Shown one piece after another: positions 52,865 to 63,577 of a stretch of 64,000 nt of DNA (the first letter of the stretch is position 1; the number at the start of each line of letters is the position of its first letter). The DNA is from Circinella umbellata (Eukaryota > Mucoromycota > Mucoromycetes > Mucorales > Lichtheimiaceae), in contig JAIWNF010000049.1 in assembly GCA_025093555.1 (NCBI GenBank), positions 124,001-188,000 of the forward strand, given 5' to 3'. Below the pieces are notes generated by a model. The model was not told the origin of the DNA, searched no databases, and saw only the letters and a list, made by a program, of their open reading frames with translations. The position numbers and the translations under genes are program-made.

Positions 52865-54440
52865 ATAACAGTGAGGCAACAATAGATGATACATATACCC
52901 AATACTCCCACTCCTACGTAGTAATATTCTAACAAATACAACAACTAAACAAAGTAAATCAATAATAACAATAATATATTTTGCACTCTGTAAAAAAAAC
53001 AATAAGCGCAGTCTAATATACAAATCTAAACGTTATTAATATATAATAGACGTGCTGTCGAATAAATGTAATCATTGATCAGATCAAGCCGATTACGGTT
53101 CTCAAAAATATTAGCCAATGTTGTATCAAACAACATTCAGACAATAAAAACAAGGGTATTGCTATGTACGCTCCGTATTTTGACTTACGAATATTCCACA
53201 AATAGACAGTTATGAATGAAATAAATTCTTAAGCCATGTAATTATAATACGTAACAGCGTTATTAGCATCAATGGTTCTTATTTGACCGCTCATATGTCT
53301 GTAACATTGAAAGTATACATTATTCTTCGTTTGTCTTGTCTTCATAAGGGCTACTACTCCCACTTGTGTACATAGTGATATAGTGAGAAAAGATAAAAAA
53401 AATACTGAACGTTGTTCAGAAAAAGTTGAACTAATAAGTTTCATAAACATTTCAAGTGATATAATGATAATAACTGTATAAATAGTGTATAAATGGTTGG
53501 GTACCATGTATTTATATCAAATTGTTGTGTGCCTTTAAAAATATTAAAGTGGGGTGTCCGTAGCAATTCCCTACATAAAAATAAAGATTAAAAATACATA
53601 AAGACAACGAGACTTAAAAAAACAAAACGAATTAAAGTTTATTTGATACAAATATTCTGATATATTTATATTAAATTGTTTATCATTGACGATGACTACA
53701 ATATGTGTATTAATTGTAATATACCAGTGATACATTAAAGAAATGAGAGAGACGTAGCAATAGTTAAGTGGGCCGAGTTTATTAGTCCTTGATTGAAAAG
53801 CTGGATACCGAATATTACGTATTGTATTAATTTTCCACTATAATTCACTTTCTTGTGTTTCGTTTCCCTTTTTACTACGTATTACTATTCGAATTATTTT
53901 AATGCTCTACAACAACAAAATATTTGGTTACAATTCACCATGACATCATCACAATGTATTAACTCGCGATATAATTAACGCAGTTAACAATTTTTTTTAT
54001 CTTTAAGATGGCTAGCATTGTCCTTTCTCTGAAATTATAACTGGTCTACACTAAGAGGCTGGGCAAGTACAAAACGTTTAGTAAGTTTTAGTATGGCCAC
54101 ACTCTGATGAAATACAGTGTACTGTACATACAGAACTGGGCCCCTACTTTTACAGCAAATATGTATCAGTCCGTAGTTACTATATCATATTAAAAACAAA
54201 AATATAACACGAATCATAGCAATTTGAAGTGGATTTGTCAACATTGCTAACCATGCTTTTATCTTGACCAGCTTCTTAGGTATAGCTTGAGAATGTTTGT
54301 AGGTATTTATATCATATGTACGTATATAACATTTTGCGCACGAAACAATAATAGTTAAAAAAATGTATATTGATATACCAGGATGTATTTGGGATATAAT
54401 ATATAACGGGAATAAATGAATTGAAGTTTTATAAGTATAC
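52865..54440. repeat. Dispersed repeat, copy A (direct duplicate of 60440-61594)
   Basis: Long stretches align in the same order and orientation with 60440-61594. Examples: CCAATACTCCCACTCCTA / CCAATACTCCCATTCCTA; ACAATAAGC..AATCTAATATA; CAATGTTGTATCAAACAA / CAATGTTGTACCAAACAA; TTTATTTGATACAAATA; GACTACAATATGTGTA; and the end CTTGGGATATAATATATAA. Similarity looks like roughly 75-85 percent in good blocks and is poor around 53760-54180. Without the inserted MITE the copy is about 1.15 kb, equal to copy B. No transposase or polymerase is encoded. Confidence 0.7.
53153..53572. mobile_element. MITE-like element, copy 2, inserted in the dispersed repeat
   Basis: The left end is AGGGTATTGCTATGTACGCT at 53153. 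The right end, GGGTGTCCGTAGCAATTCCC plus T, finishes at 53572; the ends are imperfect inverted repeats. The interior shares blocks with copy 1 (32272-32669): CACTTGTGTACATA, GATATAGTGAGA, AAAAAGTTGAACT, GTTTCAT..AAACAT, ATAACTGTAT, ATAGTGTATAA. Repeat copy B at about 60700 is continuous across this point (CAATAAAAATAAAAATTAAAG), so the insertion is shown by comparison with an empty site. ACA stands on both sides, a possible short target duplication. Confidence 0.75.
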
Positions 54441-54611
54441 ATATAATGATAGACGAGTTTTATGAATAAAAAGATACAGGTTTGACAATGAGAATATGAT
54501 GCAGTGGCGACAATAAAAAGGTGGTGGAGTAAGATTGATAAAGAAAATGAGGTATAAAAGGTGGTAAGAAGATGGTATGCAAAAAAAAAAAAGTCGAGTA
54601 ATGATAGTATG

Positions 54612-56648
54612 TCAATCTGTTCTTTGTCGCTTTTGTGATTTTGCTTGTGATGGAACGAAGTTTGGAAGAAGACACCAATGGTTTCTTCCATTTGATAACG
54701 ATATTGGACGCATGGTATTATCAATCAAGGTAAGGGTTTGTTCCATCATTGCTTTACCGATGCATGCAAGATTTAACAATGGACATAATCTTGACACCAA
54801 ATTCTTATTTTTATCTGGAAAATCAAGTGGCTCGGTTCTTCTAATTACTGTTATCAAACCCTTTGGGATGCTAACATCTAGCAAAGAGACGCAGCCACCT
54901 AAATGACGGCATAAAAATAGGTTCATTGAATAATCTATATTTCATAGTATTCTTCTTATAACATGACTTCAGAATAATACAAACCTGAAATGCTGTACCC
55001 AATGACATGAGACTGATGCAAAAGATTTGGGGAAAAAGTTGCCAGCAACAACATATCGCGTAATACAAGGGGCATCTTGAGCAAGCTATCCCGTATTTCT
55101 TTTGTTTGATTATTTGCCGCACCTATCTCAGTACAGCCAAGCTCGGTATGACCAGAACTAAAAATAATATCTCCTCGTCTTCCCATCTTTCTATTTAAAA
55201 TTGGCTTAATTGATGATAACTGGCGGTTTTGGTTGACTGCCGTGGCATTGGCTTCGCTGGATTTCTCAGTGCTATCGAATACAACAAGAAGTTAGTTTCA
55301 GTGCATTTACTCTGCTTAAATTTCTGTCCATGTATATAGTAGTGATTGGCTTACCCCTTTGCGATAATATCACTTCCTTCAAAGATTGTTGCTAAGAAAT
55401 CAAAACAACGGTAAAGCTGATCTGATTCCATTAAATTGTCAATATCGAATGTTCCTGTTTTTAAAAAAAGCTTTGCTATTTTTTGGAGTTCTGTTGATAG
55501 CCACACTTTCAACAGTTCATTTGAGGGGTCGTCAATTTCAAGCACTCTTGCGTACCGGAAAACGTCGGCACCAGCTTTCTATAATATATAATCGTATTAG
55601 TATTCTATTATCTTCATATTCTTTGTTTTTTTGTTTATATATACATGCCAATTTTTTTAAATCTGCAAAACATTGTTCAATTTCTTGAGGTACGCTACAA
55701 GGCAAATTATCCCCAGTACTACGTAATTCATCGAGTTCTTCTTCACTAAACACAGAACTCCAGTTTTTGTCCCCAAGATCTAATATTAATGATTGCGATG
55801 GGCTAAAAATTCCTTAATTAATTGTTAAATTCCAAACGCAAATTTACAGACCTATATTTTTTTTTTGCTTACTGATAATACTCGCATCGCAATGCAAACT
55901 CCATAACCTTTTCTTCTACAGAGATTGGCTCCGTGCCATCGTCTTTTGTTTGCTTCTTTGTTGCCTCTAAGACCCAGAAATCATTTTGGTGATTTTTTTT
56001 AAAATTTTGAAATTTGTTGGTTAATAGTGATCTGTCTTCAAGGGTAATTTTGGTTTTTAGTGAAGGAAGAGATGTTGGTGATGATGCCATGGATGGTGAT
56101 GATGCCATGGATGATGATGATGCCATGGATGATGATGATGATGATAATGGTACGTCTTCTACTACAGATGTTGCAGGGTTACTAGATTCAACTATGCCTG
56201 CACTAGATGTTCCGTTACTTCCCAATCGACGCTCGATTCGTTTCCATGAAGCATTTTCATCCACCTAGAAGATATCAATGAATTAGCCGGTGTTTTTAAT
56301 ATCTATACCTGTGTAAAAAAAAGTGATATAAGTAGTTGACACTTACAATTGACATTTGCAAGGAATCTGCCACTATTTTTATCAATCTTGTATAATTTCG
56401 TTTTATCAAGTGTATGTCAGTTGCGGTAGAGCTAAACACAATATAGTTTTCTAAATGATCGATGATCTTTTGTATGTTGACAGATTTCTCTCCGCGGCTC
56501 AAGAATTCTAATAGATAAGTTTCTGTAGCTACCACAATTAACATTAATTAGCACGTGTGCTTATAATTACATTACAAATAGTTTGTTTTTAATTCTAATT
56601 GTACAACTGGTTGCTACCTTCAATTATAAGGGTATCTTCGGGTGCCAT
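54612..56648 (-). CDS. Unknown protein, apparently intact, 7 exons
   Basis: I do not recognise a named family, although it looks like a multi-copy family of Mucoromycota genomes, and a fragment of a second copy lies at 50455-50515. Exons by phase: 56648-56618, 56528-56347, 56264-55873, about 55802-55655, about 55567-55358, about 55274-54974, 54898-54612, about 540 aa. The N-terminus is helical; a Ser/Met repeat (SSMASSxSMASS) lies near residue 115. A conserved-looking core follows: LEIDDPSNELLKVWLSTELQ, LYRCFDFLATIFEGSDII, MGRRGDIIFSSGHTELGCTE then IGAANNQTKE. The spacing of Asp in GD and Glu in TELGCTEIG weakly resembles PD-(D/E)xK nucleases; this is inference. The fifth acceptor (GAAAG|CT) was chosen by phase. 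The C-terminus is basic (KSQKRQRTD). Confidence 0.7.
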
Positions 56649-56900
56649 GGAAATCGCAGTAAGTAGAAGGAGTAAAAAGACCTGATACGTGCACAGCAGT
56701 TCGAGCGACGCTCCTCATTGTCCACGCTAAGGACGTCGAGACAATTTTGTTTTATTCAGAAACCGACATTCGCAGGAATGTTTTTATTTCAGACGCGTTC
56801 CGCCCAGCGGCAAATAGCAGATCGCGCGTCTTTCCATCTTTATGGGTAGATTCGCAATCCTATTCATTATTTTTTTTATTCCTCATTATCTGTATTTATC

Positions 56901-59283
56901 ATGAGCAGTCAAACTAACAACACACTCTATATTGTACGCAAACGATCTCCTATTGACTGGGTCAGTTCCCCCATGGAGTTAACTTTTAAAAATAAATATA
57001 GTTTTAATAAATGGTTCAATGAAGAAGCTTCTTGCCATGCGACTTGAAACGAGAAAAAAAGCACAACCTCAACTGCAGCCTTTTCAACTTCATTTACAAA
57101 AGACACTCCTGGTCCCAGAAAATTTTTTTATTTGGTCTCTTTTGTATGTTTGTGATCATAGTCGTTAAATGTCTTCCATTCCCCCCAGCAACCAAAAATC
57201 GTCGAACAAATCTATCAAAACACACTGTCTGTACTGCAAAAATCAAAGCGACTAAACGTGCTGTTGATGATATCATTGAAGTAACGTATAATTGGATGCA
57301 TGATGGTCATAATCCTTACAGTGAACAGGATATTAAAGAATCAAGACTTCCATCTGATGTTAAGAATTGGATTGAAAAACATGTTGAAGAAAAGAAAGAT
57401 TGGAGAGGAATGAAAGATTTATTACAGTTATCGAATGAAGAAATGAATGAGGTATGTATAAGCGGCATGATTAAATGTGTGGTCATCTATGATGCGATAT
57501 CTAGGTTAAAATTTAATATTTATTAAATGGAAGACTAGAATGACCTTCGCCAATGAGCATGTAGTCGCTTCCTTGCGTGGATTGGCAGTTATTATGCGAT
57601 ATCTAACTTGTTATTTGATTAGTTTGAAAATGAAATAAATGTAGATGCAAACGTTTTGAAAATACCAGCAGCTCTTCGTGTACATTGTCATGATAATGTA
57701 AATCAAATCCAACAACGTTTAAATAATTTTTCAAGAAGACATCGATTTGACAAAGTACCCAAGGGTGGATTGATACCCTTAAAGAAAAAGGTTATGATAC
57801 GTTATTTGAAGTTATTAATTCATCTGAAGCTGACAAAAAGGTTAATGGTTCCAAGAAAGAATTATTAATGGTTGCGTGGGTCGCTTCGTGCCAGGAAAGG
57901 TATGAATTTGTATATTGTTTTTTATTTATATTAGTTTTGATTTATGCTCTTTTACTAATGTTCTTTTACACAGATATCATTGAAGCAAGAGGATATTAAT
58001 CTCGATTCTACACATAAAACATGTGTATCCTTTTTGTCTGACCGTAGTGATTGTTATTTGTTTTCGCTTGTTACTAGGAGTGATGTAACGAACAAAGGTT
58101 GTCCTGTTGCTTTCTTTATTACGAATTCAGTATCTTCATTTACTATTAGTCGTTGGCTCTCTTGGCTTAAGTTTCAATGTGGTTTTTATCCCAAACGTAT
58201 TATGATCGATTGTAGTGTAACTGAAATAGATGCTATTTTGTCTACCTTTGGTACTGAAGTCCAAGTTCTAGTTTGCCATTGGCATATTCGACGAGCATGG
58301 GAAAAAAAGTTAAACAGGTACATTACTAACTTAAATAATTTTTGCTTGGATACATAAACATTTTCTTTAACAGTTCATTAATAGATCAAAAGCTCGATTA
58401 GTACTGCAGATTCTAAAGCTTTACATAAAAAAGCTCGTGTTTATTTAAGTTCATTGATGTATGCGAAGAATTCGGAAAAAATTGATGCAAAGTGGAACGA
58501 ATTCAGACAGTGTTACCTTGTTGAAGATATAACGTTTTATACATATATGTTTGATTATTATTTTCCTAAAAGAGAAAAGTAAAGTAAGGCGTGGCGAGAG
58601 GTATGTAATATTATTAAAACAACTATAATTATAAGTTTTTTCGTCTACTCTTTCTATCATAATAGGCATTCATTTTCACACAAATAATCTTATTGAATCT
58701 TGGCATAACCAGCTAAAATCTCATTATTTAAAAAAAAAACAAGAAAGCACAGAATTGATTATAAAGTCTGGCTCATTACCCAAGTTGTTGATTGCTCGTA
58801 TAGACAATCTATATTACAAGTATTTCATGGATTCGAAGATGTGAGCTTGACGAAAGAAGAAAAAAAACGACGTAAGACAGCTTACGAACTTGATGATGAT
58901 GTTGTTGCAGTTGACTACATTTCAGTTATTGATACGTAAAATGTAAGTAACAATACGGTATACTGATTGTGTCATATTCTTATGGTTATTGAATAATATA
59001 TTCCATATATAGATTCGTGTAAAGTCGTTCAAAAAAGAAAATATTTATTATGAAATTGTTGTTCCGGAAGGCGTTTTGCATTCGTGTGCGTGTCCTGACT
59101 TTTATTATAATCGTGTATTAAGTAAACATATTTTCCTTTGTAATCGCGTCCGTGATATTCCTCTTCATCGTGTTGGTATCTCTCGTTCAATACAACCTGT
59201 TAGACCCGTCAATGAAGCTAATAATGAAGAAATTGAAGAAATTCATTTACAAGAGCTCAGAAAAAATTCCTATCGAAAATAAC
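56901..59283 (+). pseudogene. MULE-type (Mutator-like) transposase, broken by frameshifts and stops
   Basis: The relic starts MSSQTNNTLYIVRKRSPIDW and hits a stop about 48 codons later. Coding pieces then jump between frames: KATKRAVDDIIEVTYNWMHD; STQGWIDTLKEKGYDTLFEV; LKQEDINLDSTHKTC (first catalytic Asp); the MULE domain FLSDRSDCYLFSLVTRSDVT ... PKRIMIDCSVTE (second Asp) and VLVCHWHIRRAWEKKLN; NNLIESWHNQLKSHYLKKK (candidate Glu); RIDYKVWLITQVVD; and a SWIM-like tail HSCACPDFYYNRVLSKHIFL. Breaks seen: the early TGA, frameshifts near 57745, 57977, 58740, an in-frame TAA near 58580 and a TAA near 58937. In SWIM the third Cys (normally CKHI) is Ser. Terminal repeats were not found. No restored sequence is given. 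Confidence 0.8.
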
Positions 59284-59718
59284 GTCATCAGCTGACATGT
59301 TAAACCGTACTTTATTGAATATGACGCCTGATCAATTAGACAAAAATAAATAATAATATATAATTGAAGACAATTTAATCACTCCATTTATAATATATAA
59401 ATACAATAAAAATAAAGAACCCACTTATACTTTTCTGGATGATATACATAAAATCACTTTGTTAAAAGTTTTTGTGATATTCGAGAGTTTTGATTAAGTG
59501 AAAACCTTGTTGAAGCATTTCAATAAGAAAGTCTTACATGATTTTTTTGTCTAAATAATGAGGACTTAGTTTTTTTTGTAAGTACTGCTTCAGTTTTGGA
59601 TTCCTGCTTCAGCAGTCCCAATTTACACGACCAATTTGCAATCCCGATTTGAGACTGGACAGGACAAAGCAAATGTTCTCAACACCTCCCTCTCTTTTTA
59701 TCATTTCTTATTCTAGTG
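59284..59718. other. Spacer after the MULE pseudogene
   Basis: About 430 bp, AT-rich; any 3' terminal repeat of the MULE should lie here or just beyond, but none was recognised. No gene. Confidence 0.4.
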
Positions 59719-59932
59719 GCATCAGATGGCCTCGCGCCTACGTACCGCGGGATACCCCAGATCTTGGGTGCTGCGATGGACTGTGCATCAGATGGCCTCG
59801 TGCCACGTCCCGTGAGATAACCCAGATCTTGGATGTCTCGATTCATTGTTGTCTTTTTCCTACAATGGTTCGATGTGCATCAGATGGCCTCATGCCACGT
59901 CCCGCGAGATAACCCAGCTCTTGGGTGCACAG
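59719..59932. repeat. Three imperfect tandem copies of a GC-richer unit of about 55 bp
   Basis: Copies begin at 59719, 59785 and 59877 with GCATCAGATGGCCTC and continue through a variable GTGCCACGTCCCG-like core to GATAACCCAGATCTTGG. The starts are 66 and 92 bp apart, so spacers differ in length. Each unit ends in the near-palindrome CCCAGATCTTGGG. The unit is much GC-richer than its surroundings. An 87-codon ORF across it is a consequence of the repeat. Confidence 0.85.
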
Positions 59933-60439
59933 TTCAGTCTTTATTGAATCTTCTATTTAAAATCTTCTTTTTATCTTTTAACACACACACACACGCATAC
60001 ATACATACCACAAAGGTATAGAATGTCAGTAAAATACTTGTATCTTACACGTGCTTTTTTATTATTTATGTATTAGATTATGATTTTTTTGAGGTCAAGA
60101 TTTTGGGCTAGAGAAACGAACTGAATAAAGAACACGATTTAATAATGGTATATTTGGTAGGTCCATAACCGGTTAAAATAAATTGTGGACGTTTTTTACT
60201 GTACGTTTAGAAATGGAAAATGACTAAATGGATAAATATTTATCAATAGAACTGAATCCGATATTTTGGATCTGATGAATGATCCGTGGCACTTATTGAT
60301 TTGAATAAGTGGGAAATACCACCGATACTGGAGTTTACGACATAATGAGTTACTTGGATCAATGGGCACAAATAATGTGGTCGTTAGGAGAAAAATTAAG
60401 TTTATGCAAAAAAAAAGTGAGATGATGTAATGAAATGTT
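59933..60439. other. Spacer with (CA)n run
   Basis: About 500 bp without a supported gene. An ACACACACACAC run followed by CATACATACATAC lies at about 59981-60008. Confidence 0.5.
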
Positions 60440-61594
60440 TGATAAAAGTGAGGACAACAATCAACAGTACATACACCCAATACTCCCATTCCTAATAATA
60501 TTTTAACCAACACAGCAACTGAACAAGGTAAATCGATGATAAAAATAATCTATCTTGCAGTCTGAAAAAAAACAATAAGCATAATCTAATATATAAAGTT
60601 TAACATTACTGATATATGACAGACATGTTACCGAATGTAATCATTGATAAAGTCAAGTCGATTAAAGATATTACCCAATGTTGTACCAAACAATATCCAA
60701 ACAATAAAAATAAAAATTAAAGACATTAAGTCAACGAGATTTATAAAAACAAAATGAACTGGAGTTTTATTTGATACAAATACTCTTGTCTATTTACCTA
60801 TATTAAACATTTTATCATCGGTGGTGACTACAATATGTGTACTAATGTTATAATGGACTTGTTTACGGGTAATTGTTTACACTCGTCATGTATATGATAA
60901 GAGACTTTTCATGTGCGTATAAGAGTGTGACCCGTAATAAATATAAATTCACTTAAAAAGACCTTTATCTGATATATGAGAATATATAATTGATATAGTT
61001 AATATTGATAAAAAAATACTCACCAGTGTTACTAACTGGTCAAACTTATACTGGTAATTGAAATTATAAAATAGAGAAAAGGGTAAAGAATATAAGAAAT
61101 AATAACCAAGTTACTAATATATAGAAATGCAATTGTCAGATGTGACAGCTAATTACAATTCTGAATAATAATAAAAATAGTGATTTTATTCTGTTACGCA
61201 TCAAGTGCATAAGATGGATGGAGAGTACAAACTCTTATCATATAAATTCATTCAACAAGTTGATTTTTGGGATATTTTTACTCTTGATACGTATATTTGA
61301 CATCTTTACTAGAGATTTGCAGTGCGTAGCAACTATATTAATATATGAAAAACAAAAATATGAGTCATAACAACATATAGTCAACAAGCTTATGTGGATT
61401 TATCCATAAGCATTGCTAATTGAGTTTTTATATTTAATAACTCCTTGGACATAGTTAAGGACTGTTTATATTTATGTGTATATAAAAACTTGTACATGAA
61501 ACAGCAATAGTTAAACAAAATGTATTTTAATATATTAGGACGTGCTTGGGATATAATATATAATAGCAATAACAAAGTCAAATTATATAACTAT
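60440..61594. repeat. Dispersed repeat, copy B (empty-site copy)
   Basis: This is the direct duplicate of 52865-54440. It is uninterrupted where copy A holds the MITE (about 60700) and is itself broken at its right end by the TIR element that begins at 61595, just after CTTGGGATATAATATATAAT. No coding sequence. Confidence 0.7.
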
Positions 61595-63248
61595 ACGGGA
61601 ATGACTACAAGCGCGCCAAAAATTCATAGTCAGACGAGAGGCGCGCCAATTTTAACCAGGCACTTTAGTAACTTGGCGCGCCCTTCATCTATTTTACTTA
61701 GTTATACTTGCCTTTTTCCAATATATTCACAATCTGAACAATCATTATTAACAATATATTTAGTGTATTATATCAACTTTACATATAATTACTTTCTATT
61801 TCTACCCATAAAATATATTCAAAATTGCTTAACCCAAAAAATTACAAAAAAATTCTAATATAAAAAAAAAATACGTACGTATAGTGTAACCATAAAAAAA
61901 TCCAATAACAAAGGAGGAAGCAGTATGGAAAAGATCAAAAAGTAGTACCAAATTTGGGCATATATTAATTATAATAATTTTTTTTACGTTATAGATAAAA
62001 AGGATTACAAGAAAAAGACATATAAATTACAATATAAAAAATAAGTGGGATCATATAAAGAGTAGCTGAAAAAAAAAGATTATCATAGAACAAAGAATGC
62101 TTTGTGTTATACAAATTGCGAAGCAACAAAATGTCATATAAGTAGAGAAGAAGAAGAAATCGAGGCATACGTAGAAGAATGTGAAAAAAATGACATATAT
62201 ATAGTACAAAATGATATAAAATATTGAAATTAACATATTAAATAAAAACGATAATTCTTGGAAATTTCTTTTACAAGTCATCATCTTCGTCTTTTGGCTC
62301 GTGGTGGACTCTAGAGCCAAAATTTGGACTGTTAAATAATATTTCTGTTGCATCATTATAAGAAATATTGTTGTATCAACTGAACACAAGCCTCAGGCAC
62401 AAGGGCACTTTGCAGAAAAGGTAGCCACATAAGGGGTTTAGTGTCTTCAAATGTTATTTTTTTGTTAACATGAACTCGTGTTGCAAAACCTTGAGAATTA
62501 TTGCTGAACCACGGTTCCTGTAATACCCAGCCTATCCGTATTATTGTATATAATACTTATTATTAGTATATGTGCAATAATTTTATTACGTGCATACTTA
62601 TTTGAAAATGTTATTACCGATGCTTTATCAAAGCGAAAATACTGACTAGAAGTTGATCTTGATTTGGTCACACCGTTCTGCTTAATGAATTCTATTTCGG
62701 CTTTTAGAAAAGAACTGTCTAATGTGCCTTTTGCAATCATGAGTAAAGAGTCTTTTAATGAAAATTCCTTTGTGGCAAAGCTTTGAAATCAATTTCCATT
62801 GGGTATTAACCCGCTTCATTTGCTTCTTTTTTATGAACAATTTCAACACGATGCACCCGACAAAAATCCAGTTTTTCATTTATGGTAGTTCGTCGTTCAG
62901 GAGTTCGACTACGGTAACGGACAGAAACATTTTCCATTTGTTTTCGCGATTTATTCTTGAATGCTTCATTTTGGCCCAGGTATTCGTCGTACTCCTTTTT
63001 GACAGCCTGAGTCATAGGGACCGAAGGGGTGCTCAAAGGAGACAAGTAAAACGGACATTTGATTACGCCTATTAATATTTATATATGAGTAAGTTGTTAG
63101 AAGAAAAATGATAGACATATTTTAATTATAAAAGCACTTTTTTTTACCTAAAGTAGACGAAGGGCGTGCCAAATACTTAAAGCAGACGAAGGGCGCGGCA
63201 AGTTACTAAAGTGCCTGGTTAAAATTAACGCGTCCATAGGCATTCCCT
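61595..63248. mobile_element. 1.65-kb DNA element with long TIRs carrying an RTC4-like pseudogene
   Basis: The outer ends are ACGGGAATGACTACAAGCGC (61595) and, on the reverse strand, AGGGAATGCCTATGGACGCG (ending 63248). Further in, AATTTTAACCAGGCACTTTA at 61648, followed by GTAACTTGGCGCGCCCTTC, is matched by its reverse complement at about 63191-63229 with one mismatch. The inverted repeats therefore exceed 40 bp. The left arm has an extra 30-bp segment with a second GGCGCGCC, and the right arm repeats AGACGAAGGGCG twice. The interior holds the RTC4-like relic. TAT flanks the left end and AT the right, so the target duplication is unclear. The AGGGAATG.CTA ends resemble those of the MITE pair. 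Confidence 0.75.
62271..63068 (-). pseudogene. RTC4-like domain gene, broken, inside the TIR element
   Basis: The RTC4-like C-terminal domain is recognised from order and content of motifs: IKCPFYLSPLSTPSVPMTQA, EKLDFCRVHRVEIVHKKEAN, YPMEIDFKALPQ, FLKAEIEFIKQNGVTKSRS, then after an intron LVPEACVQLIQQ, ISYNDATEILFNSPNFGSRV and an acidic end (KDEDDDL). Damage: a TAA between EANEAG and YPMEID (about 62804-62806), a frameshift around 62762, and another near 62370 between LIQQ and ISYNDA. The CPFY where family members usually have CPxC also suggests decay. Yeast Rtc4 is named for telomere-capping genetics; its molecular role is unclear. As far as I recall, the domain is frequent near fungal DNA transposons. 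The 5' exon upstream of 63068 was not found. Confidence 0.65.
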
Positions 63249-63577
63249 ATAAAATTTCTCATACGTATGTGTAACTTCGTTGTATTATTTAATCTTGTAC
63301 TTTGACTCTTCCCAGTCCATTTTTCTTTTCTTTTCCCCACTTTAATCTTATCTACGAGAATAGTAAGTTTTATCCTTATTATATACATTATAGTTTATCT
63401 CTTTATTAACAGTTATATCAATAAATAGCCTATAGTTTACACATTTAAAGTTAACGTATATCAGTCCCGTAAAATCTCCATTGCGTGTTTCGTTTGACAT
63501 TGAATCACCGCCAAGGTACATTATGCATACAATCAATTTGAAACATTCAGGTATCTTTTTTTTAACAACTACGTATT
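63249..63577. other. Promoter-side spacer of the right-edge gene
   Basis: About 330 bp between the TIR element and the next start codon. AT-rich with no ORF of interest; it probably contains the promoter of the gene at 63578. Confidence 0.4.

Noticed and set aside
54185..54724. 179-codon minus-strand ORF
   Set aside because: It mixes another frame of the last exon of the unknown gene with repeat-copy A; composition is that of AT-rich noncoding DNA.
52865..61594. Pair of direct repeats read as LTRs of a retrotransposon
   Set aside because: No gag, protease, reverse transcriptase or integrase lies between them, no TG...CA ends or primer-binding site were seen, and the interior holds unrelated genes.
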